Position numbers and translations under genes: made by a program. Positions 26,553 to 35,102 of a DNA stretch of 64,000 nt are shown here, piece by piece. Source of the DNA: Microcoleus vaginatus PCC 9802 (lineage in GTDB: Bacteria > Cyanobacteriota > Cyanobacteriia > Cyanobacteriales > Microcoleaceae); NCBI GenBank assembly GCA_022701275.1, contig CP031740.1, positions 445,001-509,000 of the forward strand, written 5' to 3'. Each line of letters starts with the position of its first letter. Within the stretch, counting starts at the first letter, position 1. Under the pieces are notes generated by a model that searched no databases, was not told where the DNA came from, and saw only the letters and a list, made by a program, of their open reading frames with translations.

Positions 26553-26780
26553 AGATGCAACGCTTGCGCTTTTTGTGGCAGAGTGTCGTATCCAGTCACT
26601 GCGCCCCCGAATCAGTCGCTTGCGAAGCTACTCTAAGTGCGATCGGTCATACTCTCGAAAGTTTATCGCACCTGCTGCACCCTGAGCACAGGATTTACCG
26701 TATTAAGCTACAAAAACCGCATTTTTTCACCTATATTCTCACTGTAGTGGCATATTTTGGTTTAAAAAAACGGTTTCCAA

Positions 26781-26814
26781 TGAATGGAAAATGCAACTGC
26801 CAATTTTCCATTCA
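26781..26814. terminator. Bidirectional hairpin between cobS and the repeat-protein gene
   Basis: TGAATGGAAAAT (26781-26792) and ATTTTCCATTCA (26803-26814) form a perfect 12-bp stem with a 10-nt loop, placed between two converging genes. A/T runs lie beside it (TTTAAAAAAA upstream). Confidence 0.7.
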
Positions 26815-26824
26815 TTCTCAATTT

Positions 26825-28576
26825 TTACGCTTTCGGTTCAACCCAAATTGTCATCCCCTCAACCCTCAAACCTTTGCCGCGAGTGCCGCAATATTGACCG
26901 TTAGCAGTAACAGGAGTATCGCCCACATTCTGGATGTGAGCCGTATAAAATACGTCGTATTTATCAGCTTGCGGCCCTGTCAGGCGGGCGGCAAATCCCT
27001 CAATGCGCTTGGCTTTGCCCCGGAAACCGGCCAACTCCCCTTCGGAGATCCAAGCAGTATCGCCAACTCCTTCAACGTGAGCCATGTACTGCAAGTTTAA
27101 ACCGGCAACGGGAGGCTCTATTTTAATTTGAAATCCTTCCACGCGGCGGCCTTGAGCTTTAGTACCCGCATATTCTCGATCGCTAAAAGTTCGATCGCCA
27201 ATTCCTTGAATATGCGCCAACACTTTTAAACCCACAGGCGCCACTGTTTGGGAACTCGCAGACTGCGCGATCCAAACTTTGATACCCTCTATTCTCAAAG
27301 CTTTGCCGCGAGTGCCACAATATTCGCCGTTGGAGGACACGTCGGTGTCGCCGATATTCTGAATGTGAGCGCTATAAAATACGTCGTACTTATCAGCTTG
27401 CGGCCCGCTCAACCGCACCGCAAATCCCTCAATTCGTTTCGCTTGACCCCGAAAACCTGCCAATTCTCCTTCGCTGATCCAAGGAGTATCGCCCACACCT
27501 TCGACGTGAGCCATGTACTCGACATTTAAACCGGGAATTGGGGGATCGATATTAATTTGAAATCCTTCGACACGGCGCCCTTGAGCTTTAGTACCCGCGT
27601 ATTCTTGAGCACCGAAAGTTCGATCGCCAATCCCCTGAATGTGCACCAAAACTTTGATTCCCAAACCGCCCTCTACGGCCACCGCTGGTTGAATGTTCCG
27701 GGGTGCCCCAAAAACAATGTTCCCAGAACCGGTTGTCGGGAGAGACTTAGGTACTTCCACGCTGGGAACAATAATTACCTCGTGCATGGGGGCAGAAGGT
27801 GCGGGGGATTCCAAAATCTGGATCTGTGGCGCAACTGTAACTTGTTTCGGCGCCACATTTCCTGACGGGATGACAATCACTTCTGGCAAAGGTTCGGCGC
27901 TGATTTTTTGTTCTGGCGCTGCTTTAAATGCGGGTTCGACTTTTGCAGGTGCTGCTTTTACCATCTCAGCAATGGTTAATTTGCCTCTGGAAATGGCTAC
28001 GGCTATTTGTTTGCCAAAAGCGGCGCTGACTGTTTCTTCGAGAATGACCCACTGTTCGTCATCTAATTTGTCTTGCTGTTCCACCAGGGCGAGCACTGCT
28101 GAAACTGGGTGTTTGCCGCTGACTAAGGATTCTGCGTCAGAATGCAGTTGAGTTGGGGTTGATTCGGAAATCGCGCGTTGCAGTTCGCGGGCTCTGGCAT
28201 GAACTGATTGTAAGGGTGCGAAGTCGCTTTGTTCGCGGTGGGCGATCGCCAATACTCGATCGATCACTTTCAATGCTGCATCGCGAATTTCTGCTTTACC
28301 TTCAGAAGCTGCTGCTGTCTGAACTAAGTTTTGAATCTCTTTGAGGGAAGCAATTTCCCCCGGCGCGATCGCGGATTTGTTGAGTTCGAGAGCTTGTTTT
28401 TGGACTGCAGCAAAGTTGCGGCTGTAGGCTGCTACTTCCTGCAGCAAGCTGTCAGAGGGAGGAAGGCCGGAGTCTTGCAGTTGTTTTGCTGCTTGAGACA
28501 GGCGATCGGCCAAATTAGCATAAGTTTCCGATAGTCGGGCTATTTGTTGTAGCAAATCTTTATGAGCTAGTTCCAT
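26825..28576 (-). CDS. Protein with six ChW-like repeats and a helical N-terminal half
   Basis: The 583-residue protein has an N-terminal helical region (about 1-200), a Pro/Val/Ala-rich linker (about 205-300) and two near-identical three-repeat blocks (about 304-440 and 446-583). Each repeat of about 45 residues follows the ChW (clostridial hydrophobic W) pattern: (V/I)xYxAHV(Q/E)(G/N)(I/V)G...G..AGT.G...R(I/V)EG. Example: YMAHVEGVGDTPWISEGELA. The Trp normally after G-(I/V)-G is Asp throughout. ChW domains occur in cell-surface proteins of clostridia and actinobacteria. No signal peptide is seen, so location is uncertain. The two blocks differ at few positions, indicating recent internal duplication. 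Confidence 0.78.
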   Translation of the reverse strand: MELAHKDLLQQIARLSETYANLADRLSQAAKQLQDSGLPPSDSLLQEVAAYSRNFAAVQKQALELNKSAIAPGEIASLKEIQNLVQTAAASEGKAEIRDAALKVIDRVLAIAHREQSDFAPLQSVHARARELQRAISESTPTQLHSDAESLVSGKHPVSAVLALVEQQDKLDDEQWVILEETVSAAFGKQIAVAISRGKLTIAEMVKAAPAKVEPAFKAAPEQKISAEPLPEVIVIPSGNVAPKQVTVAPQIQILESPAPSAPMHEVIIVPSVEVPKSLPTTGSGNIVFGAPRNIQPAVAVEGGLGIKVLVHIQGIGDRTFGAQEYAGTKAQGRRVEGFQINIDPPIPGLNVEYMAHVEGVGDTPWISEGELAGFRGQAKRIEGFAVRLSGPQADKYDVFYSAHIQNIGDTDVSSNGEYCGTRGKALRIEGIKVWIAQSASSQTVAPVGLKVLAHIQGIGDRTFSDREYAGTKAQGRRVEGFQIKIEPPVAGLNLQYMAHVEGVGDTAWISEGELAGFRGKAKRIEGFAARLTGPQADKYDVFYTAHIQNVGDTPVTANGQYCGTRGKGLRVEGMTIWVEPKA

Positions 28577-28950
28577 ATGTCTTGCCGTAAATATTTAACT
28601 TGCTGATTATAGACGTTGAGCGTCTTCTGAAGGTAGAAGGCAGTAGTCATTAGTCATTAGTCCCAGGGAAAAAGAAAAATGCTCCCCCTCTCCGACTCCT
28701 CCACTCGGACACTCTCCGACTCCCCCACCCAGACACCCGGACACTCTCCGACTCTCCACTCTCCGACTCCTCCTCTGGCATCCCCTGGGTGATCGCCGTC
28801 ACAACCGTGCAAATACTTAGTCACACTCTGGGACTCCGGCTGTCACGAGTGACCCGTAACAATGTCACACCTATCGAGCAATAGCCGTCACTGCTGATTC
28901 TGTGAAAACAGTTGATACTGAGGCTTGAACCAATAAAATCCCGAAGTGTT
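28577..28950. repeat. Spacer with TAGTCAT and CTCTCCGACTC repeats
   Basis: TAGTCATTAGTCATTAGTC at 28644-28662 and an irregular array of CTCTCCGACTC/CACTCGGACAC units at about 28684-28770 occupy the spacer. The array is strongly pyrimidine-biased. No gene is seen. Confidence 0.6.
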
Positions 28951-29181
28951 ATGGTACTAATTCGTGATCTCACCCAGCAAGCTCTGGCTCTAGGCTATCT
29001 AACCATTGAAGCCGAAAATCAACTGCGGCGGATGTTAACTACCACCAAGTATGACTTGGAAGACTTAAATGCTTTTATGGCTTTGCAACTAGCAGCTATG
29101 TCCGGAGGAGTGAAACAAGAGTCTCGCGAACTGAAAAAATTGGAAATCTTTGGCGAGACGGCTTCCGAAACTTCCTGTTAG
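28951..29181 (+). CDS. Small conserved cyanobacterial protein, tandem paralogue 1
   Basis: The preferred start is ATG 28951 (MVLIRDLTQQALALGYL), giving 76 residues; the frame is open upstream to 28912. The core LIRDLTQQAL.LGYLTIEAENQL, then KYDLEDLNAFMALQLAAMSG and VKQESREL, matches the next gene. The function is unknown; it is a short helical protein. The two genes lie 50 bp apart on the same strand and are probably cotranscribed. Confidence 0.75.
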   Translation: MVLIRDLTQQALALGYLTIEAENQLRRMLTTTKYDLEDLNAFMALQLAAMSGGVKQESRELKKLEIFGETASETSC

Positions 29182-29231
29182 TAATTGGTTGGCTTTTGAT
29201 CACTTAAAATTTAGTAAGGGACATTTCTACC

Positions 29232-29444
29232 GTGCAGATTCGTGAAGTTGTAAAACAAGCTATTGCCGCTGGATATCTGAGTTTGGAAGCGGAAAATGAA
29301 ATGCAGAATATTTTTTCCTCAGCCAAGTGTGATTTGGAAGATTTGAATGCTTTTATGAGCTTGCAGTTAGCTGCGATGGCGGGTCGCGTGAGGCAAGAGT
29401 CTTTGGAAGTGATGAAAATGCCCAATTTTCCGGATAGAAATTAA
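29232..29444 (+). CDS. Small conserved cyanobacterial protein, tandem paralogue 2
   Basis: The 70-residue product starts at GTG 29232 (MQIREVVKQAIAAGYLSLEAENEM) and shares CDLEDLNAFMSLQLAAMAGRVRQES with its neighbour. About half of the residues are identical, so the pair arose by tandem duplication. The function is unknown. The invariant DLEDLNAFM and QES motifs suggest a conserved binding face. Confidence 0.75.
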   Translation: MQIREVVKQAIAAGYLSLEAENEMQNIFSSAKCDLEDLNAFMSLQLAAMAGRVRQESLEVMKMPNFPDRN

Positions 29445-30532
29445 TTTTTTTATTCAATCATCTGGCGATATGAATATTAAGCTTTATACTTAATAAACGC
29501 TGGTTAAATATAATTATATTGCTTATTTATAGACTAATTAATTTAAAAAGTATTGGTATTTGGGTTCAATAGGTGTTGAGCAAATTAACTAAAATTGAAA
29601 TAAATATTAAAATGAATATGTAAGTGGAGAGTGAGGACTTCACTCGTCATAGGTCAGGCTTGGAGGACCAGACCTGTCAAGGTGTAGACAAAGTGTTTGC
29701 TTCCTAAAAGTTGAGCAGTATTCTAGAGATGTTATGTATTGTTAATACTCTATAAAATGGAGAAGATGTATCCCTCGCCCCAAGCAGAGATTTCAAGCGT
29801 TTTAGCTACTTTGTAGGGGTTGCATAATTGCCGGGTGATTTTGATTGTTTTTTTGGGGAATGGGCTCTCGTAGCCCGAAGGCGTGTATTTTCACCGCAGG
29901 CGGAACACCCCACAATATATTAGTGTCAACTTAAGCTTTTAGTCCGCCAGTGCTCCCGCTCACCCGCAGGGCGGTTTCATTCGACCTAGGTGCAATCCCC
30001 TCGTGGTTGCCCCCATGTCTGAAACGCCTGTGAAATCGTCTGTGGGGGGTAGGCATTCTTGGCACTACAAGAGTCAAAATCGCGATTTTCGTGAGAATGA
30101 AACTGCCCTGCGCTCACCCGAAAGTGCGCCAAAGAATGAATTTCCTGTCTTATAGCTAAAGTCCTCTCAAAGAGGGCTGAAGAACTCATTAGTCTTCATA
30201 GCGAGGACTTTCGCTTTGAGGCTCTTGTTTCAACCCCTGCCGGAATGAGGTTTAACGTTAAGTTGACACCAATGCTCACAATAATCATCCTCAAATTGTG
30301 TAAGGCCCCTTTTTCACAATCTGGACAGGTATGGCTGGGATGAGGGCAAACAATTTATGATCGCTGGTTAACTGGACTTGGTATGAAACAGCTAATATTA
30401 TTTCCCCTCCATCGACCGCAATAAAATTAGTTGGTAGTGAGGACTTTAACCCTCATAAAACTCGCTCGTACTTCCGTCGTCACTACAAAGTTTATAACGG
30501 TTATAATACCCGATTTTCTATCCTAACTGAGA
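29445..30532. other. 1.1-kb gene-free region with repeat/relic structure
   Basis: No convincing gene. Outer inverted ends GTGTCAACTTAA (29923-29934) and TTAAGTTGACAC (30258-30269) enclose about 347 bp. Inside, CGCAGGGCGGTTTCATTC (29965-29982) is inverted as GAATGAAACTGCCCTGCG (30095-30112), one mismatch in 18. Copies of a GTAGTGAGGACTT repeat lie at 29631-29640 and 30434-30446. The open frame at 29986-30189 (minus) lies inside this fold and has no family. It may be a MITE or a decayed IS200/IS605-type end. Confidence 0.5.
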
Positions 30533-31000
30533 CTATTTCTCGCGACTCCGACGCTCTAACTCTTTAATTCCTCTCAGAACAAACAGCGACATTAAAGCGC
30601 CAATTAATGCCAGTTGCCACAACCCGCATCCTGCCGCAGTTCCTAAAGCTGCTGACACCCAAATAGCGGCGGCAGAGGTGAGCCCGTGAACTTCCACTTT
30701 GCCTATTTCCTCTTGATTTTGCCGCAGGATTTCTCCGCCTCCCAAAAACCCAATCCCGGCAGCAATGCCTTGAATTACGCGCCCAAAAGCCTCTCCTCCA
30801 CTTTCATTTTTACCCATTGCTAGTGGTATTAAAACAAACAGCGCAGAACCCATACTTACTAGCATATGAGTTCTTAACCCCGCTGGTTTGTGTCTGAGTT
30901 GGCGCTCCCATCCAATAATTCCGCCAACGAACATGGCTAGGCACAACCTTAATAGTAGGCCTAGCCAATGATCGGGAGACCACAAGTTAGCGATCGACAA
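30533..31000 (-). CDS. MgtC/SapB family membrane protein
   Basis: The 155-residue protein starts at a TTG (31000) and has the MgtC N-terminal signature: LLLRLCLAMFVGGIIGWERQLRHKPAGLRTHMLVSMGSALF, then IAAGIGFLGGGEILR and GLTSAAAIWVSAALGTAAGCG, in four to five helices. MgtC-type proteins help growth at low Mg2+ and modulate ATP synthase in pathogens; the cyanobacterial role is unknown. It lacks the soluble C-terminal ACT-like domain of long MgtC forms. Confidence 0.9.
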   Translation of the reverse strand: MSIANLWSPDHWLGLLLRLCLAMFVGGIIGWERQLRHKPAGLRTHMLVSMGSALFVLIPLAMGKNESGGEAFGRVIQGIAAGIGFLGGGEILRQNQEEIGKVEVHGLTSAAAIWVSAALGTAAGCGLWQLALIGALMSLFVLRGIKELERRSREK

Positions 31001-31037
31001 TGTTTTACTGCAAATAATTAATCCGAAGATTCCAATA

Positions 31038-31694
31038 TTAGCGGAGTACGATGTCCGATCGCAATCTCACTGCCAAATCTTGTTCCGGGCGAATCACGAG
31101 TACGTCAACGCTGCGTCGCCCCAACAATACTCCAGCTATAGCGCCGATCCCAGCGCCTCCCAATACTTCTTCAGTGGCGATCGCTTTGTCACCGGTAATG
31201 CCTGCTAGTGCTGCTGCTGCTGCTGCACCCAATGCTGCACCTTGCGCTAATGAACCTGTGCCAGCACCTTTTTGGACTCTTTCGGTTCTGGTAATAATTC
31301 CTGAATAGCCATCAATCCGATAGCGTTGGCGGCGGCTGATAATTAACTCTCTAGCAACAAATTGAGTACCTATTTGATTGCCTCTTCTGACAGGTTGCAG
31401 TGTCCCGACTATCTGGCTGCCTCCGGGGATTAATACTCTGCCTTGAGGTGTGCGGATGTCTCGCGCCACTGTTAAAGTTAAAGGTGCAGTTTCTTCGCGG
31501 GTGACAAGTATTTTGTCTTTTTCATAGCTAACTGGAATTACACTGCCCGACGGAATTCGGATGCTATCAAATTGTGAAATTCGTTGTTGGGCTTCTGCGG
31601 GAGTCGCTACCACTAGCGGCGCGCTGGTTCCAACTGTAATGCCCAGTGCGAGGATTGCTGCTGTTGCTGAACGCCATTTTTGAGAAGTAATCAT
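31038..31694 (-). CDS. Exported glycine-zipper protein of unknown function
   Basis: The 218-residue protein has a Sec signal peptide (ATAAILALGITVGTSAPLVV, cleavage near ATPAEAQQ). The mature part starts with a strand-rich domain (IPSGSVIPVSYEKDKILVTR... TPQGRVLIPGGSQIVGTLQPV) reminiscent of VirB10/TrbI-type beta-barrels, then a glycine/alanine zipper (about 145-200: GAALGAAAAAALAGITG, GGAGIGAIAGVLLGRR) as in outer-membrane lipoprotein-like proteins. Function unknown. It lies 37 bp upstream of the mgtC-like gene on the same strand, so cotranscription is likely. Confidence 0.7.
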   Translation of the reverse strand: MITSQKWRSATAAILALGITVGTSAPLVVATPAEAQQRISQFDSIRIPSGSVIPVSYEKDKILVTREETAPLTLTVARDIRTPQGRVLIPGGSQIVGTLQPVRRGNQIGTQFVARELIISRRQRYRIDGYSGIITRTERVQKGAGTGSLAQGAALGAAAAAALAGITGDKAIATEEVLGGAGIGAIAGVLLGRRSVDVLVIRPEQDLAVRLRSDIVLR

Positions 31695-31975
31695 ATAAAT
31701 TGTCTCCTTGCTGCGGTTTTTGTTTACTTAGGAACGCAATACTGCTAAATTTGTTTCTTGTTTCGCATTCATCTGATGTTTTGATTATGGCAGGCTGGAA
31801 TTCTACAAGTTGGGAAGATAAGGTAGATAATCGAAAATTTTAAAATTTGGAAAGATCGAGAAAATGGGCAACATTGGGAAGATAAGGAGGATAAAGGAGA
31901 GATTTCGATTCATCGTCCCCCTTAGCCTCTAATTAGTTAAGGTGAAATTACAGCACGAAGGCTGGGATCGCCAGG

Positions 31976-32941
31976 TTAATTGTTGAGAGCGTTTAAAGCT
32001 AACAATCCAGCACCGAAAGCTGGTTCGTATCGGGGCGAAATTACCTTAGCCTTTGGGGCGATCGCACTTATGGCCGCTTCAAACCGACCTCGGCAATTTG
32101 CCTCGCCGCCCCACACGCCTCCTACGATCACAATTTCAAATTCTTCTGTTTGGTTAAATAGCGCTGAAATGGCTATTTTTGTTGAATAGGTTAATTCTGC
32201 CACAGCATTATTGATAATGCAGTCAGCGACGTGATCGCCCTCTGCTGCTGCTCCCTCGACAATCGGCGCTAAAGCTGCAATTTCTTTGACTCCCCAACCG
32301 CGCCCGTAAACCACTTCTACCAATTCTTCTAGGTTATTGAGGCCTAAATGCTTTTGAAATTTTTCCGCAAGCACGGTAAAATCTTCGCGTCCGTCATAGA
32401 ACTTCAAAGCAGCTTGCAAACCCTGAAGGGCGATGTTATATCCGCTGCCTTCATCGCCTAAAATATATCCCCAACCGCCGACTCGTTTAGTTTTCCCTTG
32501 ACGGTTTTGCCCAAAAACAATCGAACCGGTTCCTGAAATAACGGCGATACCCACTGGATGGCCTGTACCGCCAGCAAGTGCGATCGCGCAGTCGCTGCAA
32601 ATTACTATATTCCTGGGCAGAAATGATCGGGTTACTGGTAAAGTATTCGTCAACTGCAAGTTCTGCACTACAAATTGCACTATTTCACGATCTTTTGGAC
32701 GCCCGACGCCTGCTAGTCCCAGACCAATTGCTTCTATGTTGAGATTGCCTACAGCCTCGAGCTGAGCGGAAAGAACGGCTCGTTCGATCGCCAATTGGAT
32801 GGATTGTTTTGCTGTCTCAATTCCCAGGGTTTGATAATTCGACGGCCCTGCTTCACCCCGTCCTAAAACAAGGTGGTTGTCATCCATTAAAAGGCAGATA
32901 GTTTTAGTGCCGCCGCCGTCGATGCCGAATACGTAGCTCAT
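31976..32941 (-). CDS. N-acetylglucosamine kinase-like BadF/BadG family ATPase
   Basis: ASKHA-fold sugar kinase: phosphate-1 motif FGIDGGGTKTICLLMD at the N-terminus, GLGLAGVGRP, AIALAGGTGHPVGIAVISGTGSIVFGQ (phosphate-2/substrate loop), GGWGYILGDEGSGYNIALQGL, and the adenosine motif IVIVGGVWGG. Human NAGK-like proteins phosphorylate GlcNAc in cell-wall and glycan salvage; the exact substrate here is not shown. 321 residues. No sugar transport gene is adjacent. Confidence 0.88.
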   Translation of the reverse strand: MSYVFGIDGGGTKTICLLMDDNHLVLGRGEAGPSNYQTLGIETAKQSIQLAIERAVLSAQLEAVGNLNIEAIGLGLAGVGRPKDREIVQFVVQNLQLTNTLPVTRSFLPRNIVICSDCAIALAGGTGHPVGIAVISGTGSIVFGQNRQGKTKRVGGWGYILGDEGSGYNIALQGLQAALKFYDGREDFTVLAEKFQKHLGLNNLEELVEVVYGRGWGVKEIAALAPIVEGAAAEGDHVADCIINNAVAELTYSTKIAISALFNQTEEFEIVIVGGVWGGEANCRGRFEAAISAIAPKAKVISPRYEPAFGAGLLALNALNN

Positions 32942-33013
32942 GAATAATTTAGAGAATAATAGAGCAACCCAGATTAACAGAGATAGCTCTATTCTACGCT
33001 TTGTACAATCCGA

Positions 33014-33367
33014 TTAAATCGACAGAGCAATGCTAATAATAATTAAACCTAATAATGCTAACCAAACCAGATGGCGCTGACACCAATTTTTGATCGATTG
33101 CAGCCCGCCGCTGCTGTAAGGGATCGTCTGTGGCACAAGTGGCTCAGCTTGATTGTGATAAAGCGTGCATTCTTTGGCAAAGGGACGCTGCGGGTAGTTG
33201 CAAGTGTCGTCTTCGTGATAAATACAGGTAGCACACAGAAATTCTTCGGGTTTTGATCGATAAAGAGGGATACCCGGATGACCGAAAGCTTTGAGGGGGA
33301 TTTTGCAGTGTGGACAGGCGAGCGCTTGGGCGTCTACAGGTTGGTGACAGCGGGGGCAATCAGGCAT
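33014..33367 (-). CDS. Zinc-ribbon protein with C-terminal membrane anchor
   Basis: The 117-residue protein opens with a CxxC-x-CxxC zinc ribbon (CPRCHQ...CPHCKIPL), then a second cluster (CATCIYHEDDTCNYPQRPFAKEC) that could bind metal, and ends in one membrane helix (LVWLALLGLIIISIALSI). Such tail-anchored double zinc-ribbon proteins are common in cyanobacteria, and their role is unknown. The start is ATG 33367. Confidence 0.75.
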   Translation of the reverse strand: MPDCPRCHQPVDAQALACPHCKIPLKAFGHPGIPLYRSKPEEFLCATCIYHEDDTCNYPQRPFAKECTLYHNQAEPLVPQTIPYSSGGLQSIKNWCQRHLVWLALLGLIIISIALSI

Positions 33368-33582
33368 AGACAGAAGGGTGATGGGGTAATGTGGTGGGTA
33401 GGCTCATTAGCGGGTTTTCCGAACGCCGATTAGCGTGATCGCCTCGCCATCAGGCGGCTGGATGCTCCAAAATAGAAAGGTAGGTGTGCGCTGATGTAAC
33501 TTTAAGTTTACAGATGGTTTCGCAGCCACAGCAGGCGACCTGAGCCGATCGGGTATGAAAGGGCAAACATTAGGAAAAATCT

Positions 33583-33909
33583 ATGGATAACAATAGCAAC
33601 TTACTCAAACAACTGGTAATGCTGGGCATTGGTACTACCTCCCTGGTAGCCGAGAAATTGCAGGAAGCTAGCGAGCAATGGGTCAAAGATGGCAAAATCA
33701 ATCCCGAGCAAGCCAAAACCTTTGTCGATGACATGACGGAGCACCTCAAGTCTGAGCAGGGCAATTGGGATACGCAGTTGCAGCGGCAATTGCGGAATAT
33801 TCTCCAAGATATGGGAGTCCCCCGACAGTCCGAAATGGATGAGTTGCGCGGAAGGCTCGATCGTTTGGAACGTCAGATGCGGGATTTAGAAAACCGTAAC
33901 TGGCGCTGA
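33583..33909 (+). CDS. Phasin-like coiled-coil protein
   Basis: The 108-residue protein is helical: LLKQLVMLGIGTTSLVAEKLQEA and PEQAKTFVDDMTEHLKSEQ, followed by a C-terminal coiled coil MDELRGRLDRLERQMRDLEN. This resembles the polyhydroxyalkanoate granule-associated (phasin) superfamily; granule binding is inference, as no phaC/phaE gene is here. AGGAAA lies about 7 nt upstream of the ATG. Confidence 0.72.
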   Translation: MDNNSNLLKQLVMLGIGTTSLVAEKLQEASEQWVKDGKINPEQAKTFVDDMTEHLKSEQGNWDTQLQRQLRNILQDMGVPRQSEMDELRGRLDRLERQMRDLENRNWR

Positions 33910-34167
33910 GTTCGATCGCCCGCGAGAAGTTCGCTGCTATCTTGTGATAAGATTGTCACCCGAAGGCAGAAGGCTAAAAAAAGGCACTTATGTAGAAGTC
34001 ATTTATGTAGAATTACAAACATTCTGACTTCATACTTTTGCCTTTAAAATTATCTGGAACCTGCCGTTTTTTGGTGGAAAAGTTCAGATAACATTTGGTA
34101 GTTCTTGTTGTACTAGATGTCTTAGATATCTGAGATATCGCGGTTAAAAGTATCAGGAGGATTAATT

Positions 34168-34755
34168 TTGCGAGGAGTTCTAGTCAGCTTGGGGGTAATG
34201 CTGGTTTGCTTTTTGTTTTTGATAGTCGCTCAAATGGGCGGTTCTGGGTCCCAAGCAGTTGCAGCCGAATTGAACAATCTTTTACCCGAGACTGCTATTG
34301 AGAAGTTGTCCGCGCAGTCTTTGAATGAGGATAGCTTGCTAGTAGCTGATGCTACTTTACCGAAGGTACCAGCTACTATCGCTGGCAATAACATGACTGA
34401 TAATACTGAGAAAACTGTCACCACAGATTCCGGTCTGAAATATGTTGAATTGAAAGAGGGTAATGGGGCGACTCCAAAAACCGGGCAGACGGTTGTCGTG
34501 CACTACACTGGAACTTTGGAGGATGGCACGAAGTTTGACAGTTCTCGCGATCGTAATTCTCCTTTTCAGTTCAAAATTGGCGTAGGTCAAGTAATTAAGG
34601 GTTGGGATGAAGGTGTCGGTACGATGAAAGTTGGAGACCGCCGCAAGTTGATTATTCCCCCTGAACTCGGTTACGGTGCTCGCGGTGCGGGCGGGGTGAT
34701 TCCTCCTAATGCTACGCTGATTTTTGATGTGGAATTGTTGAAAATCGCTGGCTAG
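34168..34755 (+). CDS. FKBP-type peptidyl-prolyl isomerase, membrane-anchored or exported
   Basis: The 195-residue protein has a hydrophobic N-terminal helix ([19 protein letters not shown]), a linker and a C-terminal FKBP domain: [61 protein letters not shown] and [14 protein letters not shown]. It acts on prolyl bonds outside the cytosol or in the lumen. The start is TTG 34168: AGGAGG at 34155-34160 sits 7 nt upstream, and no ATG fits. The hairpin at 34808 follows. Confidence 0.93.
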   Translation: MRGVLVSLGVMLVCFLFLIVAQMGGSGSQAVAAELNNLLPETAIEKLSAQSLNEDSLLVADATLPKVPATIAGNNMTDNTEKTVTTDSGLKYVELKEGNGATPKTGQTVVVHYTGTLEDGTKFDSSRDRNSPFQFKIGVGQVIKGWDEGVGTMKVGDRRKLIIPPELGYGARGAGGVIPPNATLIFDVELLKIAG

Positions 34756-34807
34756 ATAGCTCAAAACCTAATTCAACGTAAAACTTTGTAAAACTTTTAC
34801 GGTGTTT

Positions 34808-34841
34808 AGAAACCCGGTTTTTTTTAAGAAACCGGGTTTCT
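34808..34841 (+). terminator. Hairpin built from the GAAACCCGGTTTC repeat
   Basis: AGAAACCCGGTTT pairs with AAACCGGGTTTCT around a T/A-rich loop 53 bp after the FKBP stop. The same palindromic unit occurs twice at 14354-14419 and, degenerate, near 44152. It may serve both as terminator and as a dispersed repeat. The rest of the 34756-35102 spacer holds no gene. Confidence 0.6.
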
Positions 34842-35102
34842 GTGTAATAAGCTGTTCCGCATTTAAGTTGTATTTTTCAGGCGGGCGAAACGCCCACCCC
34901 ACAATAATTTCATCAAAGTTGACTGTAAAATTTAGCTGCACCTGAGCTTATCACGTCTGGTAAATTAACCACAATATTGGTAGTGGCAGGTTTAACCAAC
35001 AATCTTCCCTTCACCTCGACAATATCTATCTACCCGTCCCCCACTTGAGCGACAAAATTTTATAAAGCCAATTCAACGGACATAATATAAGCTCTGGTGG
35101 AT

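Noticed and set aside
26504-27100. 198-codon plus-strand frame at the end of cobS
   Set aside because: Overlaps cobS out of frame and then runs antisense to the repeat-protein gene; its sequence is the shadow of that gene.
29986-30189. 67-codon frame in the gene-free region
   Set aside because: Lies wholly inside the inverted-repeat element and has no recognisable domain.
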